This document shows, piece by piece, positions 53,570 to 62,409 of a DNA stretch of 64,000 nt (positions are counted from its first letter, which is position 1; each line of letters begins with the position of its first letter). This stretch comes from an uncultured Muribaculum sp. (GTDB lineage: Bacteria > Bacteroidota > Bacteroidia > Bacteroidales > Muribaculaceae): positions 168,892-232,891 of the forward strand of contig CAJTSK010000001.1 in NCBI GenBank assembly GCA_910578835.1, in the 5' to 3' direction. The notes beneath the pieces were generated by a model. That model was given only the letters and a program-made list of their open reading frames with translations. It was not told the origin of the DNA and did not search any database. The translations under genes were made by a program, and so were the position numbers.

Positions 53570-53815
53570 ATGTTAGCAATGATTTTAGCAGCAATCGACG
53601 GACTTTTAGGCATTGGTGCATGTGTAGGCGCAGCAATCGCAGCAATTGGTGCAGGTATTGGTATCGGTAAAATCGGCGCATCTGCCATGGAAGCCATAGC
53701 ACGTCAGCCTGAAGCTACCGGTGATATCCGTAGTAACATGATCGTCATCGCTGCTCTTGTAGAGGGTGTGGCTCTCTTCGCAGTTGTAGTTTGCCTCCTT
53801 GCTTTCTTCCTCTAA
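53570..53815 (+). CDS. atpE: F0 subunit c, AtpE
   Basis: An 81-residue proteolipid with two hydrophobic helices. The Gly-rich first helix (IGAGIGIGKIG) and the polar loop ARQPEA are typical. The ion-binding carboxylate is Glu65 in AALVEGVAL. The residue after it is Gly, not Ser or Thr as in Na+-binding rings, which favours protons as coupling ion. Confidence 0.97.
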   Translation: MLAMILAAIDGLLGIGACVGAAIAAIGAGIGIGKIGASAMEAIARQPEATGDIRSNMIVIAALVEGVALFAVVVCLLAFFL

Positions 53816-53830
53816 TTTCAAGTTTGCCCA

Positions 53831-54328
53831 ATGGAACTTTTCACGCCTGAATTTGGCTTGGTTTTCTGGATGTTTGTCGCCTTTGCGGTACTGTTTCTGG
53901 TACTCGCGAAATGGGGCTGGCCAGCAATCATGAAAAGTGTAGAAAGCCGTGCCGACCTCATTGATAAGGGTGTGGAGTACGCTCAAAATGCCAAGGAGCA
54001 GCTTGATCACGCCCGTGAAGAGGCCGAGAAATATATAGATGAAGCTCGTAAACAGCAAGCTGAAATGCTTCGCGATGCCGACCGCATGAAGACTCAGATA
54101 ATCGAGGAAGCACGCAATGAGGCTCAAAAGGAAGCAAAGAAGCAGATGGATGCCGCGAAAGTGGCTATCGAGCAGTCACGAAAGGAAGCCGAATTGCGCT
54201 TCCGCGATGAAGTCAGCTCGTTTGCACTCGAAATCGCCTCTAAGGTGGTAAGACAGCAGATGGCCGACGAGAAGGCTCAATCCCAATTGGTAAATTCACT
54301 TTTGGACGAAATCGAAAATAAAAATTAG
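53831..54328 (+). CDS. atpF: F0 subunit b, AtpF
   Basis: A 165-residue protein: one N-terminal transmembrane helix (FGLVFWMFVAFAVLFLVLA) followed by a long charged coiled-coil rich in Ala, Glu, Lys and Gln. It forms the peripheral stalk with AtpH. The gene is 15 bases after atpE and 6 before atpH. Confidence 0.96.
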   Translation: MELFTPEFGLVFWMFVAFAVLFLVLAKWGWPAIMKSVESRADLIDKGVEYAQNAKEQLDHAREEAEKYIDEARKQQAEMLRDADRMKTQIIEEARNEAQKEAKKQMDAAKVAIEQSRKEAELRFRDEVSSFALEIASKVVRQQMADEKAQSQLVNSLLDEIENKN

Positions 54329-54334
54329 CACGCA

Positions 54335-54883
54335 ATGAATCAAGGTCTTATTCCTAATCGTTACGCTAAGGCTCTGTTTAAGTTTGCCTGTGAAAAAGGT
54401 GAAGCCGACAGGGTATATGATCTGATGAAGACGCTTGTCGCCTCGTTTGTGGAGCAGCCGAGGCTTCAGGCGGTCATCGCCAATCCCTATATCTCGGCAG
54501 ATGACAAGATACGTCTGCTCAGGACAGCAGCCCATGCCGATGAGAAGAAAGATACTTGTTTTGATGATTTCCTGCGACTGCTGCTCCAGAACCGCAGGAT
54601 AGAGTTTGCCCGCGAGATTGCCCTTGCATATCTTGACATCTACCGCGAGGCTAACAACATCTATCTTGTCAAGCTCACGACGGCTGCAGAGCTTCCTGAA
54701 GAGGAGATTAAGCGCCTTCATGACCTTGTAGAGCGTCATCTTAATGGCGCTACTATGGAATTCTCTAAGATTGTTGACCCCGGACTTATCGGCGGGTTTG
54801 TGATTGACATAAACTCGGAGCGTCTTGACGCCTCGGTCAGCAATGAATTAAAACAATTGCGTCTTAAACTTTTAAGCAACTAA
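54335..54883 (+). CDS. atpH: F1 delta subunit AtpH
   Basis: A 182-residue OSCP/delta subunit: an N-terminal helical domain beginning with the family signature NRYAKALFKFA and a C-terminal part with DPGLIGGFVIDINSERLDASV. It joins the b stalk to the alpha subunits. Gaps to the flanking atp genes are only 6 bases. Confidence 0.96.
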   Translation: MNQGLIPNRYAKALFKFACEKGEADRVYDLMKTLVASFVEQPRLQAVIANPYISADDKIRLLRTAAHADEKKDTCFDDFLRLLLQNRRIEFAREIALAYLDIYREANNIYLVKLTTAAELPEEEIKRLHDLVERHLNGATMEFSKIVDPGLIGGFVIDINSERLDASVSNELKQLRLKLLSN

Positions 54884-54889
54884 CACAGA

Positions 54890-56464
54890 ATGATTAACCC
54901 AAGCGAAATATCGGAAGTATTAAAACAACAGCTCGAAAACGTCAACAATAAGGTGTCGTTCGAGGAGGTTGGTACGGTCCTTGAGGTCGGCGACGGTGTC
55001 GCCCATGTCTACGGACTTGAAAATGTGCGTGCCAATGAGCTTGTAGAGTTTGAAAATGGTGTCAAGGGCGTTGCCATGAACTTGGAGGAGAGCAATGTCG
55101 GAGTGATTTTGCTTAACAACATTGACCGTGTGACCGAAAATATGACCGTACGCCGTACCGGAGAGATTGCTTCAATCCCTGCGGGCGAAGGTCTCTTGGG
55201 TCGTGTAATCAATGTGTTGGGCGAACCTATTGACGGAGCCGGTCCTATCACCGGTGAACTCTACCACATGCCTCTTGAACGCAAGGCACCCGGTGTAATT
55301 TTCCGCCAGCCGGTGAAGCAGCCGCTTCAGACCGGTATCAAGGCGGTCGACTCAATGGTGCCTATAGGTCGTGGACAGCGTGAGCTTATCATCGGCGACC
55401 GCCAGATTGGTAAGACCGCTATCGCTATCGACACGATTATCAACCAGCGTAAAAATTATGAGGATGGCAAGCCTGTATATTGCATCTATGTAGCGATAGG
55501 GCAGAAGGCATCGTCAGTAGCCGCTATCGTGCAGACTCTCCGCGAAAACGGCGCGCTCCCTTATACGGTAGTCGTGGCAGCCAACGCCTCTGACTCTGCC
55601 GCCATGCGTTACTATTCTCCATTTGCCGGCGTGGCAATCGGTGAATATTTCCGTGACACCGGCCGCGACGCGCTCATCGTCTACGATGACTTGTCAAAGC
55701 AGGCGGTGTCTTACCGTGAGATTTCTCTTATCTTGAAGCGTCCTTCAGGTCGTGAGGCATATCCTGGTGATATTTTCTACCTCCATTCACGTCTGCTTGA
55801 GCGTGCTGCCAAGATTATCGACAATCAGGAGGTGGCAGCGTCGATGAATGACCTTCCTGCCGTGCTTAAGGACAAGGTGAAAGGTGGCGGCTCGCTTACC
55901 GCGCTTCCTATCATCGAGACTCAGGCAGGTGACGTGTCGGCATATATCCCTACCAATGTGATTTCAATCACCGACGGTCAGATATTCCTTGAGACCGCCC
56001 TCTTCAACCGTGGTATCCGCCCGGCTATTAACGTGGGTATCTCTGTGTCGCGTGTAGGTGGTAACGCCCAGATTAAGTCAATGAAGAAGGTAGCCGGTAC
56101 GCTGAAGATTGACCAGGCTCAGTTCCGTGAGCTTGAGTCATTCACCAAGTTTGGTGGCGATATCGACCCCGTGACCGCACGTGTGATTGACAAGGGACGT
56201 AAGAATGAGCAGCTGCTTATACAGCCTCAGTATAGCCCTATGGCTGTCGAGGAAGAAGTGGCTGTGATATTCTGCGGAACTAAGGGATTGCTCGAAAATG
56301 TGCCCCTTGACAAGGTGGCTGAATTTGAAAAGCTTTTCCTTCAGTTGCTCCGTGCCAAGTATCAGAGTGATGTGCTTGATGTAATTAAGAGCGGACAGCT
56401 TACCGACGATGTGGTGGCTAAGCTCACTGAAAGCGCAAAAGAAATTGCAAGCCGTTATAAATAA
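54890..56464 (+). CDS. atpA: F1-ATPase alpha subunit AtpA
   Basis: A 524-residue nucleotide-binding subunit. The P-loop GDRQIGKT lies at residues 169-176; other hallmarks are YVAIGQKASSVA and the ATP synthase alpha/beta signature region SVSRVGGNAQ with the adenine-site Arg. The length is typical for the family. Confidence 0.98.
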   Translation: MINPSEISEVLKQQLENVNNKVSFEEVGTVLEVGDGVAHVYGLENVRANELVEFENGVKGVAMNLEESNVGVILLNNIDRVTENMTVRRTGEIASIPAGEGLLGRVINVLGEPIDGAGPITGELYHMPLERKAPGVIFRQPVKQPLQTGIKAVDSMVPIGRGQRELIIGDRQIGKTAIAIDTIINQRKNYEDGKPVYCIYVAIGQKASSVAAIVQTLRENGALPYTVVVAANASDSAAMRYYSPFAGVAIGEYFRDTGRDALIVYDDLSKQAVSYREISLILKRPSGREAYPGDIFYLHSRLLERAAKIIDNQEVAASMNDLPAVLKDKVKGGGSLTALPIIETQAGDVSAYIPTNVISITDGQIFLETALFNRGIRPAINVGISVSRVGGNAQIKSMKKVAGTLKIDQAQFRELESFTKFGGDIDPVTARVIDKGRKNEQLLIQPQYSPMAVEEEVAVIFCGTKGLLENVPLDKVAEFEKLFLQLLRAKYQSDVLDVIKSGQLTDDVVAKLTESAKEIASRYK

Positions 56465-56477
56465 AATATATTGAGAG

Positions 56478-57359
56478 ATGGCAACATTACGCGAGTTAAA
56501 AGGTAGAATCGGCTCGGTACGCTCTTCGGAGAAAATTACCGGCGCGATGAAGATGATTTCTTCGGCAAAGATGCACAAGGCGGAACAGGCTTTGAAACGC
56601 CTCCTGCCCTTCAGGGGGCAGATCCAGACCGTGATAGGCAATCTTCTGTCGGCTGACGCTGAATTTTCGTCGCCTTTGATTGAGAACCGCGAAGTGAAAC
56701 GCATAGGCATCGTCGTGTTTGGTTCCGATGACGGTCTTTGCGGTGCCTACAATATCAATATATTCAAGGGGCTGCTCGTAGAGTTGCACAAGTATCGTGA
56801 ACGCTTCGGCGATTCGATTGACTTCACGATTTATCCTGTAGGCTCCAAGATGTATAAAGCTGTCAGCAAGCTTGCCGGCGCCCATGTCAGGGTAGAGGCG
56901 ATTGACGGTGTGCATTCCAAGAGCACAGGTGACGAGGTAAAGCGTTTTACCTTTGACCTCCAGCAGCAATACCTTGACGGCATCGTCGATATAGTTGATA
57001 TAATTTATATGAGCTACAAGAGCGTAAGTCGCCAGATACTGCGTTCTGAACAGCTCTTACCGGTAGTGAGCGAGACGTTGACCGACAATGATGTCGCCGT
57101 GCAGTGTCGCCCCTACATATTTGAACCTGATCCTAACACAATCTTCAATTCAGTGCTTCCGCTGTTTGTGCTCTCTGTGATGCAGGAGACTTTTACGGAG
57201 AATCAGGCGTCGGAGCAGGCAGCCCGCGTAATGGCTATGCAGAGTGCCAATGATAATGCCAAGAAATTGCTTGAGTCGCTGCAGCTTGAATACAACAAGC
57301 TGCGTCAGCAGGCTATCACCAGCGAACTTCTTGACATATTGGGCGGTCAGGTGAGGTAA
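56478..57359 (+). CDS. atpG: F1 gamma subunit AtpG
   Basis: A 293-residue central rotor subunit. The N-terminal helix (LRELKGRIGSVRSSEKITGAM) and the C-terminal helix (SANDNAKKLLESLQLEYNK, then ITSELLDILGG) that form the rotor coiled coil are intact. It is the last atp gene; nuoI follows after 52 bases without a terminator. Confidence 0.97.
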   Translation: MATLRELKGRIGSVRSSEKITGAMKMISSAKMHKAEQALKRLLPFRGQIQTVIGNLLSADAEFSSPLIENREVKRIGIVVFGSDDGLCGAYNINIFKGLLVELHKYRERFGDSIDFTIYPVGSKMYKAVSKLAGAHVRVEAIDGVHSKSTGDEVKRFTFDLQQQYLDGIVDIVDIIYMSYKSVSRQILRSEQLLPVVSETLTDNDVAVQCRPYIFEPDPNTIFNSVLPLFVLSVMQETFTENQASEQAARVMAMQSANDNAKKLLESLQLEYNKLRQQAITSELLDILGGQVR

Positions 57360-57411
57360 GTGACTATAAACAATAAATAAAAACATATTTAAGAAAGACC
57401 AATCATCCACT

Positions 57412-57936
57412 ATGGGCAGTGTAAAAGATTATTTTTCATCACTGGGCACCGGAGTTGTCAGCCTTATAAAAGGCATGGGCGTCACGGGCAAGGAGTTTTT
57501 CACTCCTAAAGTGACCGAGGAGTATCCCGACCATCGTGATACGATTCAGTATGCAGCCCCGCGCTTTCGTGCCAAGTTGCAGTTTATTTATGAACCCGAC
57601 GGGCGCAACAGGTGTATAGCCTGTGGAATATGCCAGCGCAATTGCCCCAACGGCACAATTACAGTAACCACCAAGATGGTAGACCTTCCCGACGGGAAGA
57701 AAAAACGTAAACTCGACAAGTACACCTACGACCTTGGAAGCTGTACTTTCTGCGAACTGTGTGTCAAGACTTGTCCGCAGGATGCAATCGAGTTTTCAAA
57801 TGATTTCGAGCAGGCTGTGTTTACTCGCGAGAAGCTTGTGGAGCAGTTGAATTATCTGCCGGAACAGCCCGATGATCCGGCTCCGAAGCCGGCGGCACCG
57901 AAGCCTGCCGCGACTGCCGAGGCAAAAGCTGAATGA
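57412..57936 (+). CDS. nuoI: Complex I subunit NuoI (two 4Fe-4S clusters)
   Basis: A 174-residue ferredoxin-like subunit. The two cluster motifs are CIACGICQRNCP and CTFCELCVKTCP. It carries electrons towards NuoB. The C-terminus is a Pro/Ala-rich tail (PAPKPAAPKPAATAEAKAE). Since nuoE, nuoF and nuoG are absent, NuoI may accept electrons directly from a ferredoxin or an unknown input module. Confidence 0.97.
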   Translation: MGSVKDYFSSLGTGVVSLIKGMGVTGKEFFTPKVTEEYPDHRDTIQYAAPRFRAKLQFIYEPDGRNRCIACGICQRNCPNGTITVTTKMVDLPDGKKKRKLDKYTYDLGSCTFCELCVKTCPQDAIEFSNDFEQAVFTREKLVEQLNYLPEQPDDPAPKPAAPKPAATAEAKAE

Positions 57937-57984
57937 CAGTCACCGCAATAAACCGATCAGAAAAAGAAAAAACTAATTAATTAT

Positions 57985-58503
57985 ATGGAATCAGTAGGAA
58001 GTATTGTTATGTACGGGATAATCGTAGCCGCGATTATCATCTTCTCGATACTTACTGTTACCACCCGCCGCATTTTGCGTGCCGCCACTTACCTGCTGTT
58101 TGTGCTTTTCGCCACAGCAGGTCTTTACTTCAAGCTCGACTATGAGTTTCTTGGCGCCGTGCAGATTGCTGTTTATGCCGGTGGTATCGTCGTGCTGTTT
58201 GTGTTCTCGATTTTGCTCACAAGCAAGCCCGGTGACAGTAGTGCGAGACTTACTTCAAAGAGGCGTGTGTTCGGCTTGATTGCAGCCGTGGCGTCGCTCG
58301 TGGTGCTTGGCTATGCCATTATGAGTCGTCCTGAGATATGGACTACCGTAACGGCTCCTTTCACAATGGAGATGACGATGAACAATCTTGGAGAGATGCT
58401 CCTTGGTACAGAGAAGTATCAGTATCTCCTTCCCTTTGAAGCAGTGAGTGTGTTGTTATTGGCATGTATAATCGGCGGCGTGGTTGTCGCCCGTAAACGA
58501 TAG
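57985..58503 (+). CDS. nuoJ: Complex I subunit NuoJ
   Basis: A 172-residue membrane subunit with five hydrophobic segments. The conserved helix FLGAVQIAVYAGGIVVLFVF, with the pi-bulge important in coupling, is present (residues about 52-71). It sits between nuoI and nuoK as in other nuo operons. Confidence 0.96.
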   Translation: MESVGSIVMYGIIVAAIIIFSILTVTTRRILRAATYLLFVLFATAGLYFKLDYEFLGAVQIAVYAGGIVVLFVFSILLTSKPGDSSARLTSKRRVFGLIAAVASLVVLGYAIMSRPEIWTTVTAPFTMEMTMNNLGEMLLGTEKYQYLLPFEAVSVLLLACIIGGVVVARKR

Positions 58504-58510
58504 GCAAGTC

Positions 58511-58825
58511 ATGGATAAATTATCTGTCATCTGTTATATCATCCCCAGCATGATTATGTTCTGCTGCGGTGTTTACGGTTTCATCACCCGTAAGAATATG
58601 ATTGCTATGCTCATCTCTCTTGAGTTGATGCTTAATGCCGTGGATATTAACTTTGTCGTGTTCAACCGTTTCCTTTTCCCCGGACAGCTTGAGGGCATGA
58701 TGTTCACCCTGTTTGCGATAGCTATTGCCGCTGCTGAGACTGCGCTTGCCATCGCTATTATCGTGAATGTGTTCCGCGCTGTGAAAAATGTTGACATACG
58801 CGACCTTAACAAAATGAAACTGTAA
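58511..58825 (+). CDS. nuoK: Complex I subunit NuoK
   Basis: A 104-residue membrane subunit with three helices and the two buried glutamates of the family, in ISLELMLNAV and AAAETALAIAI. The frame opens at 58484 inside nuoJ, but the ATG at 58511 gives the standard NuoK length. nuoL follows 7 bases later. Confidence 0.96.
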   Translation: MDKLSVICYIIPSMIMFCCGVYGFITRKNMIAMLISLELMLNAVDINFVVFNRFLFPGQLEGMMFTLFAIAIAAAETALAIAIIVNVFRAVKNVDIRDLNKMKL

Positions 58826-58832
58826 GCGGCTT

Positions 58833-60860
58833 ATGGAAACAATGTCAATTCTTATATTAGCTATACCTCTCTTCATGTTTCTTCTGCTCGGACTGACGGG
58901 CATGAAGATGAGCCACAAGCTTGCAGGTACGCTCGGTTGTCTCGGTATGGGTACGACCCTCGTGCTTGCCTATACAGTGGCGTTTTCTTATTTCTTCGGC
59001 GGATGCCCCGAGTTTATAAACGCTGCCGGCGAACGTCTCCAGTCGATTCTGTGGAATGTGACCTGGCTTCAGTTTACCGACAAGCTCGTGATCAGGCTCG
59101 GATTCCTTCTTGACCCGATTTCAGCCATGATGCTGGTGGTAATCACCACTATCTCGTTTATGGTCCACCTGTATTCGATGGGCTATATGCGTGACCATCA
59201 CGGTGTGTTTGAAAAGGGATTCCAGCGTTTCTATGCATTCCTGTCGCTCTTCAGCTTCTCGATGCTCGGACTCGTAGTGGCTACCAACATTTTCCAGATG
59301 TATATCTTCTGGGAGCTTGTGGGTGCTTCTTCATTCCTTTTGATTGGATTCTATTACACTAAGCCGTCGGCTGTGCTTGCCTCAAAGAAGGCATTTATCG
59401 TGACCCGCTTCGCTGACCTCGGCTTCCTTATCGGTATCCTCGTGCTTTCATATTATACCGGCACATTCAACTTTACCGAGCTTACTTCAGCTCCTGTAGA
59501 GGGTCTTGCCAATGTGTTCCAGGTAAGCGAGACTACTGCCGAGGGTGTTAAGAGCATCTTCGCCAACAGTGCCGCTCCGCTCTTCATGGGCGCATCGGTG
59601 ATGACATGGGCGCTTGTGCTCATCTTCATGGGCGGTATGGGTAAGTCGGCTATGATGCCGCTCCATATATGGCTCCCTGATGCGATGGAAGGTCCTACTC
59701 CCGTGTCGGCTCTTATCCATGCTGCCACGATGGTTGTTGCAGGTGTTTATCTTGTAGCACGTCTGTTCCCGCTCTACCTTATGGAAATCCGTTCGCTTGA
59801 GATTGTGACTGTAGTGGGAGCCGTGACTGCGCTTTATGCTGCGATTGTGGCTTGTACACAGGTCGATATCAAGCGTGTGCTTGCATTCTCCACCATCTCG
59901 CAGATTGCGTTCATGATGGTGTCGCTTGGTGTCGCGCGTCCCGAGTTCCATCACGGTATCGGTTACATGGCAGGTATGTTCCATCTGTTTACCCACGCTA
60001 TGTTCAAGGCGTTGTTGTTCCTTTGTGCCGGTGCGCTTATCCATGCAATCGGTTCAAACGACTACACGGCGATGCACGGTCTCCGTAAGTATATGCCTAT
60101 CACCCATATCACATTCCTTATCGGCTGTCTTGCCATTGCCGGTATTATCCCCTTCGCAGGTTTCTTCTCGAAGGATGAGATTCTTACTGCATGTTTCGGC
60201 AACTCGATGCTATGGTATGTGTGGATGTCGGCTGTTGCCGGTCTTACAGCGTTCTACATGTTCCGTCTGTATTACTTGATTTTCTGGTGGAAGGAACATA
60301 AGATTCCTGAAGGACATCACGCTCCCCACGACCAGCCCTGGACGATGACTCTCCCGTTGGTGATTCTTGCCGCAATCTCATGTGTAGCCGGTTTTGTTCC
60401 GTTTGGCAACCTCGTTACATGGAATGGTCACCCGATGTTTGACCACGTGTCATTCTTTACCAACCTTGTTCATCTTGACTGGACTGTTGCAGCCGTTTCG
60501 CTTGCCGTAGCCATCATCGCGATTGTAATCGCCACTGTGATGTACCGCAAGGAAAACCCGCTTCCCGCCAAGTTCAAGAATGCGATGCCTGCGTTGTGGA
60601 CATGGGCTTACCACCGCTTCTACTTTGATGAGCTTTACATGTTCATCACCAAGAATATCATTTTCGACAAGATCTGCAAGCCTATCGCATGGTTTGACCG
60701 CCATATCATTGACGGCACGATGGACATGTTTGCAAAGGTTACACAGCGTCTTTCGATTTCGATTCGCGGTCTACAGTCGGGCAATGTCCAGACTTATGTG
60801 TGGATTTACCTTGTCGGAGCGCTTCTCATGGCGTCAATCGTATGGCTATGTCTACTGTAA
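58833..60860 (+). CDS. nuoL: Complex I antiporter-like subunit NuoL
   Basis: A 675-residue protein with about 16 transmembrane helices. The Mrp-type antiporter core is clear (YIFWELVGASSFLLIGFYY with the key Glu, then MPLHIWLPDAMEGPTPVSAL, and ACTQVDIKRVLAFSTISQ with the broken-helix Lys). The C-terminal long lateral helix region is also present. It pumps protons in the distal membrane arm. Confidence 0.97.
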   Translation: METMSILILAIPLFMFLLLGLTGMKMSHKLAGTLGCLGMGTTLVLAYTVAFSYFFGGCPEFINAAGERLQSILWNVTWLQFTDKLVIRLGFLLDPISAMMLVVITTISFMVHLYSMGYMRDHHGVFEKGFQRFYAFLSLFSFSMLGLVVATNIFQMYIFWELVGASSFLLIGFYYTKPSAVLASKKAFIVTRFADLGFLIGILVLSYYTGTFNFTELTSAPVEGLANVFQVSETTAEGVKSIFANSAAPLFMGASVMTWALVLIFMGGMGKSAMMPLHIWLPDAMEGPTPVSALIHAATMVVAGVYLVARLFPLYLMEIRSLEIVTVVGAVTALYAAIVACTQVDIKRVLAFSTISQIAFMMVSLGVARPEFHHGIGYMAGMFHLFTHAMFKALLFLCAGALIHAIGSNDYTAMHGLRKYMPITHITFLIGCLAIAGIIPFAGFFSKDEILTACFGNSMLWYVWMSAVAGLTAFYMFRLYYLIFWWKEHKIPEGHHAPHDQPWTMTLPLVILAAISCVAGFVPFGNLVTWNGHPMFDHVSFFTNLVHLDWTVAAVSLAVAIIAIVIATVMYRKENPLPAKFKNAMPALWTWAYHRFYFDELYMFITKNIIFDKICKPIAWFDRHIIDGTMDMFAKVTQRLSISIRGLQSGNVQTYVWIYLVGALLMASIVWLCLL

Positions 60861-60890
60861 TTTAACTGGTGCAACTCAAATATAGTAATT

Positions 60891-62396
60891 ATGATATTTT
60901 CTAATATTCTGATATATTTTGTAGTCATCCCCCTGGTGATGCTCGGCTTGCTGTTCCTCTGCCGGAACATGAACCAGATACGCACCGTAGCCGTTGTCGG
61001 ATCGACTGCCTTGGTAGCACTCTCTGTTTACCTTGTGATAGATTTTCTCCATCTCCGTGCTGCCGGTGCTGATGCAGTGATGCTCTACACCGATTCATGG
61101 ATGTGGTTTGAACCCCTGAATATTCATCTTGCCGTGGGTGTCGACGGTATCTCGGTGGCAATGTTGCTTCTTTCTGCAATCATAGTCTTTGCCGGTACAT
61201 TCGCTTCATGGAAGATTGACCCGCTGCCCAAGGATTTCTTCTTGTGGCTTATCCTCTTGTCGACCGGAGTATTCGGATTCTTTATCTCCATCGACCTCTT
61301 CACGATGTTCATGTTTTATGAGGTGGCTCTTATCCCGATGTACCTTCTTATCGGTCTCTGGGGTACAGGTCGCAAGGAATATTCTGCAATGAAGCTTACC
61401 CTTATGCTTATGGGTGGCTCGGCTTTCCTTCTTCTCGGTATTCTCGGTATCTACTACCATTCTGCTCCCGAAGGCGGCAAGCTTACCATGAATCTTCTTG
61501 AAATCTCGGCAAACAATGCCATTGACCATAACTGGCAGTATTTCCTCTTCCCGATTACTTTTGTCGGATTCGGAGTACTTGGTGCTATGTTCCCCTTCCA
61601 CACATGGAGCCCCGACGGTCACGCTTCAGCGCCTACCGCCGTGTCAATGCTCCACGCCGGTGTGTTGATGAAGCTCGGAGGCTATGGTTGCTTCCGTGTG
61701 GCAATCTACCTCATGCCCTATGCAGCCAATGAGCTCGCTTGGATATTCCTTATCCTTACCGGTATCTCGGTTGTATATGGTGCGTTCAGCGCGTGTGTGC
61801 AAAACGACCTCAAGTACATCAACGCTTACTCTTCAGTGAGCCACTGCGGTCTGGTGCTTTTCGCTATCCTTATGCTTAACACCACTGCAATGACCGGTGC
61901 GGTTATGCAGATGCTTTCTCACGGTCTTATGACAGCTCTCTTCTTCGCGCTCATCGGTATGATTTACGGTCGTACCCACACCCGCGACATCCGCATGATG
62001 GGCGGCTTGATGAAGATAATGCCGTTCCTCGCCGTGTGCTATGTGATTGCCGGTATGGCTTCGCTCGGTCTTCCCGGTCTTAGCGGTTTCGTTGCCGAGA
62101 TGACCATATTCGTAGGTTCGTTCCAGCATACCGACATGTTCCATCGCGTGTTTACCATCGCCGCATGCTGTTCAATCGTGATTACTGCCGTTTACATCCT
62201 CCGCGTTGTCGGCAAGCTGTTGCTCGGTCCGGTTTACGACGAGCACCATCTTACGCTCACCGACGCAAAGTGGTGGGAACGCCTTTCGACAGTCACACTC
62301 ATCTTGTGTGTTGCCGGTATCGGTTGTTTCCCCAACTGGATTAACGACATGATTCACAATTCATTCCTTCCTATAATTGAAGTATTGACTAAATAA
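60891..62396 (+). CDS. nuoM: Complex I antiporter-like subunit NuoM
   Basis: A 501-residue subunit with about 14 helices. FYEVALIPMYLLIGLWG carries the essential Glu, PFHTWSPDGHASAPTAVS and QNDLKYINAYSSVSHCG the channel Lys and His. It follows nuoL by 30 bases. Confidence 0.97.
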   Translation: MIFSNILIYFVVIPLVMLGLLFLCRNMNQIRTVAVVGSTALVALSVYLVIDFLHLRAAGADAVMLYTDSWMWFEPLNIHLAVGVDGISVAMLLLSAIIVFAGTFASWKIDPLPKDFFLWLILLSTGVFGFFISIDLFTMFMFYEVALIPMYLLIGLWGTGRKEYSAMKLTLMLMGGSAFLLLGILGIYYHSAPEGGKLTMNLLEISANNAIDHNWQYFLFPITFVGFGVLGAMFPFHTWSPDGHASAPTAVSMLHAGVLMKLGGYGCFRVAIYLMPYAANELAWIFLILTGISVVYGAFSACVQNDLKYINAYSSVSHCGLVLFAILMLNTTAMTGAVMQMLSHGLMTALFFALIGMIYGRTHTRDIRMMGGLMKIMPFLAVCYVIAGMASLGLPGLSGFVAEMTIFVGSFQHTDMFHRVFTIAACCSIVITAVYILRVVGKLLLGPVYDEHHLTLTDAKWWERLSTVTLILCVAGIGCFPNWINDMIHNSFLPIIEVLTK

Positions 62397-62409
62397 GATT
62401 ATATAAGAT

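Noticed and set aside
50613..57411. atp block as a recently acquired foreign island
   Set aside because: Codon use, base composition and the Bacteroidetes-type gene order look the same as in the flanking nuo genes; no repeats, integrase or insertion sequence borders were seen.
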